A stretch of 64,000 nucleotides of DNA from positions 372,001 to 436,000 of the forward strand of contig NZ_FNDR01000001.1 of assembly GCF_900099805.1 (NCBI RefSeq), given 5' to 3'. The stretch's first letter is position 1. Every line of letters begins with the position of its first letter. The notes below the pieces were generated by a model. The model did no database searches. It saw only the letters and a program-made list of their open reading frames with translations, and was not told the origin of the DNA. Positions 53,830 to 64,000 of this stretch are shown here, piece after piece. The position numbers were made by a program, and so were the translations under genes. The stretch is from Variovorax sp. OV700 (GTDB taxonomy: Bacteria > Pseudomonadota > Gammaproteobacteria > Burkholderiales > Burkholderiaceae_C).

Positions 53830-54734
53830 ACCGGCGATCGCTGCGACGACGCCCCTGCCTCGCAGAGCCACGCCAGGAACGCCTCTGCCAGCGGATCGGC
53901 CGTCCTGTTCGGCGCCATGAAGACGCTGTAGCCCCGGCTCAACGGTGCCCGGTGTGGGCAGGCCAGCACCAGCTCTCCCGAACGCAGTTCGCGCTCGACG
54001 AAATAGTGCGGCACCAGCCCCACGCCGAGATCGGCGCGCACCGCAGCCACCAGCGAGGAGAAGAGATCGAAGCGATGCCCCGTCACCAGGTTCTCAGGCG
54101 GCCGTGCATGCGCCGTCTGCCCGAACCACTCTTCCCACGCCCCCATGCGGGTGCGCAGCTGGAGCAGCGGCGCGGCGCGAAAGTCGCCGCGCGCCATCGC
54201 GGCCCGTCCCTTCGCGCGGGGCGAACACACCGCCACGCAGAACTCGTCCATGAGTGGCCGCGCGTTGGCACCGGGCCACACCGCGTCGTCGTACTGCACG
54301 CCCAAGTCGAAAGGCATGTCCTCCATGTAGAGCTCGGTGGGAAAGACCTGCAGGTGCAGGCTGCAGCCCGGATGCCGTGCGATGAACTGCGGCAGTCGAG
54401 GCAGCAGCCAACCGTCTGCCAGCACCGGCACCGCACCCACGATCAGGCGCCTGCCATCCGCATGCTGCGCCATGGCTTCGAGCGTGTGGTTCTGCAGCCG
54501 CAACAGATCGCCAGCGATCTGGCCGTGATAGCGCCGCCCGGCATCGGTGAGCTCGGTGCCGCGCGCCGTGCGCTGCACCAGCCGCACGCCGATCTGCGAT
54601 TCGAGAAGCCGCAATTGCTGGCTTACCGCGCTGTGGGTGAGGCACAACTCTTCCGCTGCCTTGCCAACGCCGTGGTGGCGGGCCACCGCATCGAAGATCA
54701 GTAGCGCACGGGTGCTTGGGATGTGGCGGCGCAC
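53826..54734 (-). CDS. LysR-family transcriptional regulator, GcvA-like
   Basis: 302 residues from a GTG at 54734. N-terminal HTH (LLIFDAVARHHGVGKAAEELCLTHSAVSQQLRLLESQIGVRLVQRT) and C-terminal effector domain. It ends inside the last codons of the ketosynthase gene (four bases overlap, convergent). It is divergent from the M20 peptidase and could regulate it; effector unknown. Confidence 0.92.
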   Translation of the reverse strand: MRRHIPSTRALLIFDAVARHHGVGKAAEELCLTHSAVSQQLRLLESQIGVRLVQRTARGTELTDAGRRYHGQIAGDLLRLQNHTLEAMAQHADGRRLIVGAVPVLADGWLLPRLPQFIARHPGCSLHLQVFPTELYMEDMPFDLGVQYDDAVWPGANARPLMDEFCVAVCSPRAKGRAAMARGDFRAAPLLQLRTRMGAWEEWFGQTAHARPPENLVTGHRFDLFSSLVAAVRADLGVGLVPHYFVERELRSGELVLACPHRAPLSRGYSVFMAPNRTADPLAEAFLAWLCEAGASSQRSPV

Positions 54735-54877
54735 GGCTGGCTCGTTAGAAAAACTGACATGGCCAAAGATTAAACCAGAGCAGAAGCACGCGATGACCAG
54801 AAGAATTGCTGACGGCGCAGCGCCGGCGCGCCTCGCTCACCGCTCTCTTTCCTCACCCTCAAGAAAAGTCCTCCGCC

Positions 54878-56230
54878 ATGCCTCACCGCGCATCGTTTCG
54901 CCTTGCCCCGATCGTCCTCGCCCTGGCTTGTGCCGCCGGCATCGCTAACGCCCAGACAGGCGCCGTCACAGCCACGCCCACGCAGGTCCGGCCCGAAGTC
55001 GACAAGGCCTACACCCAGCTGATGGGGGCACCCGCGATCCAGAAGCTGCTGGATGCGGTCAAGGCCGACCATGACCGCGCGGTCGAAGACCTCAAGATGC
55101 TGACCGAGATCGAGGCGCCGCCGTTCAAGGAGCAGAAGCGCGCCGAAGCCTTCCTCGCGCGCATGAAGGCGCTGGGCCTTGCCGACGCGAAGATCGACGC
55201 CGAAGGCAACGTGGTCGGCCTGCGCAAGGGCACGGGCAACGGGCCCAAGCTGCTGATCTCGGCCCACCTGGACACCGTGTTTCCCGCCGGCACCGACGTG
55301 AAGGTGAAGGAGCGCGACGGCAAGCTCTATGCGCCCGGCATCTCGGACGACACGCGCGGCCTCTCGGTGCTGCTGTCGTGGCTCAAGGTGCTCAACGACA
55401 ACAAGGTGCAGACGGTGGGCGACCTGCTGATCGTCGGCAATGTGGGGGAGGAAGAACTCGGCAACCTACGAGGCATGAAGGCGATCTTCCGCAACCACTT
55501 GGACATCGACGGCATGGTCGGACTCGAGCCGGCAGCCGACGGCACGGTCCTGATGCTCGGCACGGGCAGCCATCGCTACGAAGTCACCTTCAAGGGCCCG
55601 GGCGGCCACAGCTTCGGCGCCTTCGGCCAGGTGCCCAGTGCGATCCACGGCATGGGCCGCGCCATTGCCAAGATCGCCGAGGTGCGCACGCCGAGCTTCC
55701 CGAAAACCACGTTCACGGTCGGCACCGTGGGCGGTGGCACCTCGGTCAACACCATTGCGCCGGACGCGCGCATGGCCATCGACATCCGCTCGGACGAAAT
55801 GGCGCCGCTGCTCGAGACGGAGAAGAAGATCCTCGCGGCCATCGACGAAGCGGTGGCCGAAGAGAACAAGCGCTGGAACGTGACCACGCTGAGCGCAAGC
55901 AACAAGCTGATCGGCGACCGGCCGGGCGGCCGCACGCAATCCGACACGGTGATCGTCGAGGCGGCCACGCGCTCGAACACGGCTTTCGGCCACAAGACCT
56001 TGCTGTCGGGTGCGAGCACCGACGCCAATGTGCCGATGTCGCTCGGCATCCCGGCCATCATCATCGGGGCTGGCGGCAAGACCGGCGGCTTCCATGCGCT
56101 GTCGGAGTGGATCGACGTGACAGATGCATGGAAGGGCGCGCAGAACTCGCTCGTCACGGTGCTGGGCCTGGTCGGCGTACAGGGCACGAGCGCACCACTG
56201 CTGGAGAAGCGCGCGCCCCGCAGGGACTAG
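54878..56230 (+). CDS. Secreted M20/M28-type metallopeptidase
   Basis: 450 residues from the ATG at 54878. Signal peptide (about 1-23, cleavage after ANA). Metal ligands visible in SAHLDTVFP (H, D), GISDDTRG (D) and GEEELG (E), the M20 pattern, plus the dimerisation domain GPGGHSFGAFG. Hydrolyses peptides or amidated amino acids in the periplasm. Substrate unknown. ORF is open further left. Confidence 0.9.
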   Translation: MPHRASFRLAPIVLALACAAGIANAQTGAVTATPTQVRPEVDKAYTQLMGAPAIQKLLDAVKADHDRAVEDLKMLTEIEAPPFKEQKRAEAFLARMKALGLADAKIDAEGNVVGLRKGTGNGPKLLISAHLDTVFPAGTDVKVKERDGKLYAPGISDDTRGLSVLLSWLKVLNDNKVQTVGDLLIVGNVGEEELGNLRGMKAIFRNHLDIDGMVGLEPAADGTVLMLGTGSHRYEVTFKGPGGHSFGAFGQVPSAIHGMGRAIAKIAEVRTPSFPKTTFTVGTVGGGTSVNTIAPDARMAIDIRSDEMAPLLETEKKILAAIDEAVAEENKRWNVTTLSASNKLIGDRPGGRTQSDTVIVEAATRSNTAFGHKTLLSGASTDANVPMSLGIPAIIIGAGGKTGGFHALSEWIDVTDAWKGAQNSLVTVLGLVGVQGTSAPLLEKRAPRRD

Positions 56231-56354
56231 GCTCGGGAGGCAACACCTGCGGCACCGCGGAGCCGGTTGCCCGGTGTTTCGCGAAGAACAAGGACTGGAC
56301 TCTCCGGTATGCTGGTGGGCGCTTCTCCACCCTCGCCTGCTTCGGGAGACCACC

Positions 56355-56783
56355 ATGCACGCTCGCTCCGCATTCATCGCCCTCACCCTGCTCGCCGCGG
56401 GCGCCTCCGCAGAGGCCAACAACCTGCTCGACGAGCTGAAGGACCGGGCCGGTCCCGCTGCCGGCGCGCAAGGCGGCGGCTCAGCACTCGGCAACCTCGG
56501 CTTCAAGATGCCCGCCATAGGCTCCAGCACCATCGGCAGCGCGGCCGGCGTGCTGCAGTACTGCGTCAAGAACAACTACCTGGGCGGCGATGCGGCCTCG
56601 GTGAAGGACAAGCTGCTGGCCAAGATCACTGGCCAGAAGCAGCAGGAAAAGAACTTCGAGAGCGGCGCCAAGGGCCTGCTCAAGGGCGGCGACGGCAAGA
56701 CGCTCAACCTCAAGATGCTCTCGTCGAAGCTGAAGGTAAAGGCCTGCGACTACGTGCTGAAAAACGCCACCTCGCTGATCTGA
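56355..56783 (+). CDS. DUF2501 family secreted protein
   Basis: 142 residues from the ATG at 56355 with a signal peptide (cleavage near ASAEA) and the DUF2501 body: ALGNLGFKMPAIGSSTIGSAAGVLQYCVKNNYLGGDAASVKDKLLAKITGQ (two conserved Cys, one here and one in KACDYV). Function of the family is unknown. Short, single-gene unit. Confidence 0.88.
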   Translation: MHARSAFIALTLLAAGASAEANNLLDELKDRAGPAAGAQGGGSALGNLGFKMPAIGSSTIGSAAGVLQYCVKNNYLGGDAASVKDKLLAKITGQKQQEKNFESGAKGLLKGGDGKTLNLKMLSSKLKVKACDYVLKNATSLI

Positions 56784-56859
56784 CAACGCGCCTGCGTGCC
56801 ACGCGCGCGGCGCACCGCGCATGTGCTCTTTCGCCCTCTCCCGTGCGCTCTAACGCTTC

Positions 56860-58608
56860 ATGAATCCGGCAGCCTCCTCCTCTTCTTCCACTTCCTTGCG
56901 CCGCCGCCTCGCGCGCTGGATTCCCTGCCTCGCATGGCCTCGCCCTTCCGCCGCGCTGCTGCGCAACGAGGCGATGGCGGGCATCACGGTCGCGTTGATG
57001 GTCATTCCGCAGGGCGTGGCCTACGCAGCACTGGCGGGGATGCCGCTGGTCACCGGCGTGTACGCGGCGCTGTTCCCGGCGCTGGTTGCGGTGATCTTCA
57101 GTTCGTCACAGCGGCTGTCGGTCGGGCCCACCGCGCTCACGAGCCTGTTGGTGGGCGCCTCGCTCGCGCCGCTGGCGGTGCCCGGCAGCACCGATTGGGT
57201 GGCCATGGCGGTGTGGCTCACGCTGATGTCGGGTGCCATCCAGATGGTGCTGGGCGCGGGGCGTTTCGGCTGGCTGCTGCGGCTGGTGAACTCGCCGGTG
57301 CTGATCGGCTTCACGCAGGGCGCGGCGGTGCTGATCGCCATCTCGCAGTTGCCGGCACTGCTCGGCTTCACGGGCCGCACCATCGTGCAGGTGCTGCAAG
57401 GCGGCCCGCTGCCAGACCTTGTCGCCATTGCCTTCGGGCTGGGCAGCATCGCGGTGCTGTGGCTGGGAAAGCGCCTGGCGCCGCGTTTCCCAATCACGAT
57501 GGCGCTGGTGGCGGGTGCCGCGGCCATCAGCTGGACGGTCAACTACGCGTTGCGCGGCGGGGCCGTGGTGGGCAGCCTGCCTTCAGGCCTGCCCTCTTTC
57601 TACTGGCCGGGCATGCTGCCCTTGACCACGTTCAGCGCATTGGTGCTGCCCGCGCTGATGATTACGCTGGTGAGCTTTCTGGAGACCGCGTCGAGCGCCA
57701 AGATCGACAACGCGCGCGCCGGCACGCTGTGGAACGAGAACCAGGACCTGATCGGCCAGGGCCTCGCCAAGCTGGCCTCGGGTTTCTCGGGTGCCTTTCC
57801 CACCAGTTCGTCGTTCTCGCGCTCGGCCATCACGCTGTATGCGGGCGCGCAGACCGGGTGGGCCACCCTGTTCAGCGTGATGGTGGTGGCCGGTGCGCTG
57901 CTGTGGCTTATGCCGCTGCTCTACCACGTGCCGCAAGCGGTGCTGGCGGGGGTGGTGGTCACGGCCATTCTGGGGCTGGTCAAGCCCGCGAGCTTCGTCG
58001 CCCTCTGGCGCGTATCGCGCATCGAGGCGGGCATCGCGTTCGGCACCTTCGTGCTGACCATTGCCACCGCACCGAGCATCTACTGGGGCGTGCTGGGCGG
58101 GCTCCTCGCGAGCATGGCGCACTACATGTACCGCCACCTGCATCCGCGCATCGTCGAGGTCGGCCTGCATCCGGACGGCAGCCTGCGCGACCGCCACCTC
58201 TGGAAGCTACCGCCGCTGGCACCGCATCTCTACGCGCTGCGCATGGACGCCGAACTCGACTTCGCATCGGCCTCCACGCTCGAGCGCGCGCTCACGGTTG
58301 CGCTGGCCGAGCGCCCCGATCTGACGGACGTGTGCCTCTTTGCGCAGCCCATCAACCGCATCGACATCACGGGCGCCGAAGTATTCGGCTCGATCCGCCG
58401 GATGATGGAATCCAAGGGCGTGCGCCTGCACCTGAGCGGCCTGAAGCTGCCGGCCATGCAGGTGCTGGAGCGTGCCGGGCTGCTTACGGCGGGGCCGATG
58501 CTGTTCAGCTACCGTACCGACGCAGAGGCGCTGGCGGCGCTGGCGCACCCGGATGAAGCTCAGCGCGCCGCGACAAAAGGCTCGACAGAAGCCGACTTGA
58601 TCTCGTAG
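56860..58608 (+). CDS. SulP-family anion transporter with C-terminal STAS domain
   Basis: 582 residues. Membrane part of 10-12 segments with the SulP signature (GITVALMVIPQGVAYAALAGMPLVTGVYAALFPAL) and a C-terminal STAS domain (about 465-570, DLTDVCLFAQPINRIDITGAEVFGSIRRMMESKG). Carries sulfate or another anion such as bicarbonate or dicarboxylates; substrate not predictable. The last 49 bases overlap the convergent DUF3299 gene. Confidence 0.92.
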   Translation: MNPAASSSSSTSLRRRLARWIPCLAWPRPSAALLRNEAMAGITVALMVIPQGVAYAALAGMPLVTGVYAALFPALVAVIFSSSQRLSVGPTALTSLLVGASLAPLAVPGSTDWVAMAVWLTLMSGAIQMVLGAGRFGWLLRLVNSPVLIGFTQGAAVLIAISQLPALLGFTGRTIVQVLQGGPLPDLVAIAFGLGSIAVLWLGKRLAPRFPITMALVAGAAAISWTVNYALRGGAVVGSLPSGLPSFYWPGMLPLTTFSALVLPALMITLVSFLETASSAKIDNARAGTLWNENQDLIGQGLAKLASGFSGAFPTSSSFSRSAITLYAGAQTGWATLFSVMVVAGALLWLMPLLYHVPQAVLAGVVVTAILGLVKPASFVALWRVSRIEAGIAFGTFVLTIATAPSIYWGVLGGLLASMAHYMYRHLHPRIVEVGLHPDGSLRDRHLWKLPPLAPHLYALRMDAELDFASASTLERALTVALAERPDLTDVCLFAQPINRIDITGAEVFGSIRRMMESKGVRLHLSGLKLPAMQVLERAGLLTAGPMLFSYRTDAEALAALAHPDEAQRAATKGSTEADLIS

Positions 58609-59138
58609 CCGCTCACGCCCATGTCCACCGACGAATAACGCGCCGCCTTCAGCAGCCCGCTGACGCGCACGGTGTCCATCGCGTGCAGACCCTTCACGGT
58701 ATCGGCCGCAATCACGTGCACGATCTGGTTGGCGGGCGGCGGCGGGGTGTGAATGCAGGCGCCGAAATACGGCACCAGCAAAAATTCGCGAATGCCGCCC
58801 TGCGTGTTGTCGAGCGGCACAACGAAACCCGACAGGCGCGCCGCCGTGCCGTCGAGCGCCACGTTGATCGGCGCGTTGTCCCAGACGGCGCGCATCTCGT
58901 CCAGCATCTGGATGGCGCGCGGGTCGTTGTCGCGCAGCGCCTCCAGGCTGAGGTTTCGGTAGCGCTTGGTCGGGTCCCAGTTCTTGGGAACGAGCTCTTC
59001 CCACTTGAGTTCCTGCGCCGGGCCCATGGCAGCCGCGCTGGTGTCGGCGGCCGGCCCGCAGCCCGTCAGGGCAGCCGCACCCAGCGCCAGCAGAAAAGCC
59101 GGCAAAGCGCAGCGGAAGAAGGCTCTCATGGCCTCCAT
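58560..59138 (-). CDS. DUF3299 family lipoprotein
   Basis: 192 residues. Lipobox LTGC after a hydrophobic signal, then the DUF3299 pattern (LKWEELVP...PKNWDP, VPLDNTQGGIREFLLVPYFGACIHTPPPPANQIVHV), with a conserved Cys and His in the centre. Function unknown; probably a periplasmic lipoprotein. The start is ATG 59138 or 59129. It overlaps the SulP gene in the opposite direction by 49 bases. Confidence 0.85.
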   Translation of the reverse strand: MEAMRAFFRCALPAFLLALGAAALTGCGPAADTSAAAMGPAQELKWEELVPKNWDPTKRYRNLSLEALRDNDPRAIQMLDEMRAVWDNAPINVALDGTAARLSGFVVPLDNTQGGIREFLLVPYFGACIHTPPPPANQIVHVIAADTVKGLHAMDTVRVSGLLKAARYSSVDMGVSGYEIKSASVEPFVAAR

Positions 59139-59242
59139 TGTGCTTGGGGGCCCGTGTCCCCAGCTTAGTGGAGCCTTAACGATGGAGACAAATTGCCCAC
59201 GCGCGGCCAGAATCGCGCCACCACGATTCTGAGGAGTTCCGC

Positions 59243-59773
59243 ATGGCAGCGACCGGATGGTTGGGACTCACGTCCCTCGGTATTGTTCACACCGCGATCA
59301 GCCTGATCGCCGTCATTGCGGGGCTGATCGCCCTGTTCCGCCACAAGGAGATCACGCTGCGCACCGGCCTGGGCCAGGTCTTCGTGTGGACCACCGTGCT
59401 GACCTGCCTGACCGGCTTCGGCATCTTCCAGCACGGCGGCTTCGGCAAGCCGCATGCGCTGGGCATCCTGACGCTCGCCGCGCTGGCCGTGGGTGCAGCA
59501 GCCGGCCGCGGCGCCTTCTTCGGCCAGGCCTCGCGCTACGTCGAAGCCGTGGCTTTCTCGGCCAGCTTCCTGTTCCACTGGATTCCGGCCTTCACTGAAA
59601 CCCTGACCCGCCTGCCCCTGGGCGCGCCCCTGCTGCCGAACGCCGACGCGCCCGAACTCAAGGCGATCACCGCGGTGCTTGGCGTGCTGTATCTGGTCGG
59701 CGTGACGCTGCAGATCAGGCGGCTGCGCGGCGGCGAGCCGCTCAGTCCCGCACCGGTCCGCGCAGGTTCTTGA
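59243..59773 (+). CDS. Conserved membrane protein, unknown function
   Basis: 176 residues with four or five membrane segments (ISLIAVIAGLIALF, VFVWTTVLTCLTGFGIF, ALGILTLAALAVGA, AFSASFLFHWIPAF, LGVLYLVGVTLQI), His in HKE and HGG and HW that could bind haem. GAGGAG is placed before the ATG. The C-terminal end overlaps the arfB gene by 32 bases, converging. DUF2306-like is possible but not certain. Confidence 0.75.
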   Translation: MAATGWLGLTSLGIVHTAISLIAVIAGLIALFRHKEITLRTGLGQVFVWTTVLTCLTGFGIFQHGGFGKPHALGILTLAALAVGAAAGRGAFFGQASRYVEAVAFSASFLFHWIPAFTETLTRLPLGAPLLPNADAPELKAITAVLGVLYLVGVTLQIRRLRGGEPLSPAPVRAGS

Positions 59774-60149
59774 TCTGCGAACGCTGGCTCTTGCCTTCGA
59801 GCCGGCGCTGCTTCGAACCATAGGTGGGCTTGGTGGCACGCCGCACGCGTGGCGGCGTGGCCACGCTGTCGACCACCGCCTGGAGGCGCGCGAGCGCGTC
59901 GGCCCGGTTCATCTCCTGCGTGCGGTGCTGCTGCGCCTTCAGCACGAAGACGCCCTCCTGCGTGATGCGGCTGTCGCGCAGCGCGAGCAGGCGCTCCTTC
60001 ACGTCGACGGGCAGCGAGCTTGCGTGGATGTCGTAGCGCAGGTGCACCGCGCTCGACACCTTGTTGACGTTCTGCCCGCCCGCGCCCTGCGCGCGGATGG
60101 CGCTGATCTCGACCTCGTCGGGGTCGATCAGGAGGGGTGGGCGGAGCAT
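59742..60149 (-). CDS. arfB: Peptidyl-tRNA hydrolase ArfB (YaeJ), ribosome rescue
   Basis: 135 residues from the ATG at 60149. Class I release-factor domain with GAGGQNVNK (GGQ at 24-26) and no codon-recognition domain, and a basic C-terminal tail (RRATKPTYGSKQRRLEGKSQRSQIKNL) that enters the mRNA channel. It hydrolyses peptidyl-tRNA on stalled ribosomes. The ORF is open upstream but that part is the thiolase end in a different frame. Confidence 0.93.
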   Translation of the reverse strand: MLRPPLLIDPDEVEISAIRAQGAGGQNVNKVSSAVHLRYDIHASSLPVDVKERLLALRDSRITQEGVFVLKAQQHRTQEMNRADALARLQAVVDSVATPPRVRRATKPTYGSKQRRLEGKSQRSQIKNLRGPVRD

Positions 60150-60165
60150 GTCCGCAAGTGTGCCT

Positions 60166-61350
60166 TCAAACGCGCTCGAAGACGGCGGCGATGCCCTGGC
60201 CGCCGCCGATGCACATCGTGACCAGCGCGTAGCGGCCGCCGGTGCGGTGAAGCTCGGCAATCGCCTTCGTGGTGATGATCGCGCCGGTCGCGCCCACCGG
60301 GTGGCCGAGCGAAATGCCCGAGCCGTTCGGATTGACCTTGGCCGGATCGAAGCCCAGTTCCTTGATGACCGCGCAGGCCTGCGCTGCAAACGCTTCGTTC
60401 GACTCGATCACGTCGAAATCGCCGACCTTCAGGCCGGTGCGCTCCAGCACCTTGCGCGTGGCCGGCACCGGGCCGATGCCCATGTACGCGGGCTCGACAC
60501 CGGCGTGCGCATAGCCGACCAGGCGCGCCAGCGGCTTGAGCCCCAGCGCCTTCACGCGACCGCCTTCGGCCAGCACCACGGCGGCGGCGCCGTCGTTGAT
60601 GCCCGAGGCATTGCCGGCGGTCACGAGGCCGTCTTTCTTGAAGGCGGGCTTCATCTTCGACAGCGTGTCGACCGTGGTGTCGGCGCGCACGTGCTCGTCG
60701 GTGTCGAACAGCACGATGCCCTTGCGTGTCTTCACTTCGACCGGAACGATCTGCTCCTTGAAGCGCCCCGCTGCAATGGCCGCCGCCGCGCGCTGCTGGC
60801 TGACCGCGGCCAGTTCGTCCATCTGCTCGCGGGTGATGCCGTAGCGCGCGGCCACGTTCTCGGCGGTGATGCCCATGTGGATCTTCTCCCACGGGTCGTG
60901 CAGGATGCCGAGCATGTAGTCGACCAGCACTGCGTCGCCCATGCGTGCGCCGTAGCGTGCCGAGGTGTCGAAGTAAGGGCCGCGGCTCATCGATTCCGAA
61001 CCGCCGCCGATGGCAATGTCGCAGTCGCCGAGCGCAATGGCCTGCGCCGCCGACACGATGGCCTGCAGGCCCGAGCCGCAGAGGCGATTGACGTTGAAGG
61101 CCGGCGTCTCGATGGGGCAGCCCGCATCGATGGCAGCCACGCGGCTCAGGTACGCATCCTTCACGTCGGTGGGAATCACGTTGCCCATGACCACATGCCC
61201 GATGGCATCGGCCGCCACACCGCTGCGTTCGATGGCGGCCTTGACGGCGGTGGTGGCCAGTTGCGCGTTGGGCACGTCCTTCAGCGCGCCGCCGAAAGTG
61301 CCGATGGCGGTGCGAGCGGTGCCGACCACGAAGATGTCGCGTTGGGTCAT
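60166..61350 (-). CDS. Acetyl-CoA acetyltransferase (thiolase)
   Basis: 394 residues. Nucleophile C91 in NRLCGSGLQA, NEAFAAQ, GHPVGATG with His, and the second Cys in VTMCIGGGQG. Typical of AtoB/PhaA/BktB: makes or cleaves acetoacetyl-CoA, or works on short 3-ketoacyl-CoA. No phaB or phaC nearby. Close to arfB (16 bases). Confidence 0.93.
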   Translation of the reverse strand: MTQRDIFVVGTARTAIGTFGGALKDVPNAQLATTAVKAAIERSGVAADAIGHVVMGNVIPTDVKDAYLSRVAAIDAGCPIETPAFNVNRLCGSGLQAIVSAAQAIALGDCDIAIGGGSESMSRGPYFDTSARYGARMGDAVLVDYMLGILHDPWEKIHMGITAENVAARYGITREQMDELAAVSQQRAAAAIAAGRFKEQIVPVEVKTRKGIVLFDTDEHVRADTTVDTLSKMKPAFKKDGLVTAGNASGINDGAAAVVLAEGGRVKALGLKPLARLVGYAHAGVEPAYMGIGPVPATRKVLERTGLKVGDFDVIESNEAFAAQACAVIKELGFDPAKVNPNGSGISLGHPVGATGAIITTKAIAELHRTGGRYALVTMCIGGGQGIAAVFERV

Positions 61351-61473
61351 GGGAATGTCTCTCCTGGATGAAAGTGGGATCCGCCTATGGCAGCGGTCTC
61401 AGGAGACGATTTTGACGGCGAACGGCGCAACCCGGCTGTCGCGGGCGGCATATCGCCGCCCAGGCGCGGCGGG

Positions 61474-61818
61474 TCAGCCGCGCGAGACTGATTTGGGAGA
61501 CACGTCGGTCACGTCGCTGGCGCTGCCGCGAATGCGCTCCGGGCGCACGACGGATTCGCCGCGCGCACGCGCATTGGCCGTGTCCGCGGCAGTGGGCTCG
61601 GCGGGCTGTGCCGCATTGCGAAAACGCTCGAAGCCCGAGCGCGGGTTGAAGCGCCCGCCCATCGAAGCCATCCAGGGCGTCACGGGCTTGCCCGTGATGC
61701 GCCCCCAGGCGTAGCGCACCCCCCACACAGCCGCGAGCAGCATGACTGCCACCGCCAGGCTGGCCGCGAAAACCAGGCCAAGAAGCAGAAGAATGACGCG
61801 AAAAATGAAGTTCATCAT
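61474..61818 (-). CDS. Small membrane protein, unknown function
   Basis: 114 residues; one or two membrane helices at the N-terminus (VILLLLGLVFAASLAVAVMLLAAVWGVRY), then a hydrophilic Arg/Pro-rich tail. It lies six bases after the clpB stop, so it is probably co-transcribed. I do not recognise the family. Confidence 0.7.
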   Translation of the reverse strand: MMNFIFRVILLLLGLVFAASLAVAVMLLAAVWGVRYAWGRITGKPVTPWMASMGGRFNPRSGFERFRNAAQPAEPTAADTANARARGESVVRPERIRGSASDVTDVSPKSVSRG

Positions 61819-61824
61819 CCGACT

Positions 61825-64000
<2,176 letters not shown>

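Noticed and set aside
60061-61371. 436-codon plus-strand ORF opposite the thiolase
   Set aside because: Antisense shadow of a complete, well-conserved thiolase.

Overview
The window is high-GC, gene-dense chromosomal DNA that looks like a betaproteobacterium of the Burkholderiales, most likely family Comamonadaceae and plausibly Variovorax. This is inferred from gene content: the block thrS-infC-rpmI-rplT-pheS-pheT-ihfA-merR-tRNA-Pro, a Bug/TctC-type solute receptor, a Lys/Ala/Pro-repeat protein ending in a SWIB domain, and many 4-base start/stop overlaps. I see no rRNA, CRISPR array, prophage or transposase.

Positions 1-25452 form one exopolysaccharide/capsule locus of the Wzx/Wzy type. On the + strand are a group-4-capsule-like head (gfcA/yjbE-like end, a shortened gfcB/yjbF-like lipoprotein, a GfcC-YjbH fusion), the tyrosine phosphatase Wzb, the tyrosine kinase Wzc and an O-acyltransferase. 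A Wzy-like polymerase (-) and a secreted hyaluronidase-fold protein (+) follow. From the outer-membrane exporter Wza at 25452 leftward to 9767, a long run of minus-strand genes encodes UDP-ManNAcA synthesis (wecB, wecC), a Wzx flippase, a glycosyltransferase, UDP-L-FucNAc synthesis (fnlA, fnlB, fnlC), a glycosyltransferase fused to the initiating sugar-phosphate transferase, and UDP-diacetylbacillosamine synthesis (PglD-, PglE- and PglF-like), with a VanZ-like protein in between. Three sugar pathways, one initiating transferase and two glycosyltransferases suggest a trisaccharide repeat unit.

Positions 25453-35846 hold a noncoding gap, tRNA-Pro(GGG) and the minus-strand translation operon thrS-infC-rpmI-rplT-pheS-pheT-ihfA-merR. 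Upstream of thrS is a probable transcription attenuator: a 22-codon leader peptide with three consecutive Phe codons, an antiterminator arm just after its stop codon, and a strong terminator 26 bases before thrS. infC appears to start at ATC. Isocitrate lyase follows, with two palindromes in its promoter region.

Positions 36092-45102 hold a gamma-glutamylcyclotransferase-like protein, an EamA transporter, the SWIB protein, and a catabolic-looking cluster: a TPP enzyme divergent from a TetR regulator, then a TctC receptor, a Gfo/Idh/MocA oxidoreductase, a DUF993 protein and a sugar isomerase-like TIM barrel. A matching operator-like sequence lies in both control regions of that cluster.

Positions 45103-64000 are a mosaic of short units: a long imperfect inverted repeat (MITE/REP-like), a YcaQ-type DNA glycosylase, an FMN riboswitch controlling a type II ribH, a GST, an ArsC-family protein, a TauE/SafE permease, a divergent MFS/AraC pair with a palindrome between them, a PAP2-ACP-ketosynthase trio, a LysR regulator, a secreted M20 peptidase, DUF2501 and DUF3299 proteins, a SulP transporter, ArfB, a thiolase, and the C-terminal part of ClpB, which runs off the right edge.
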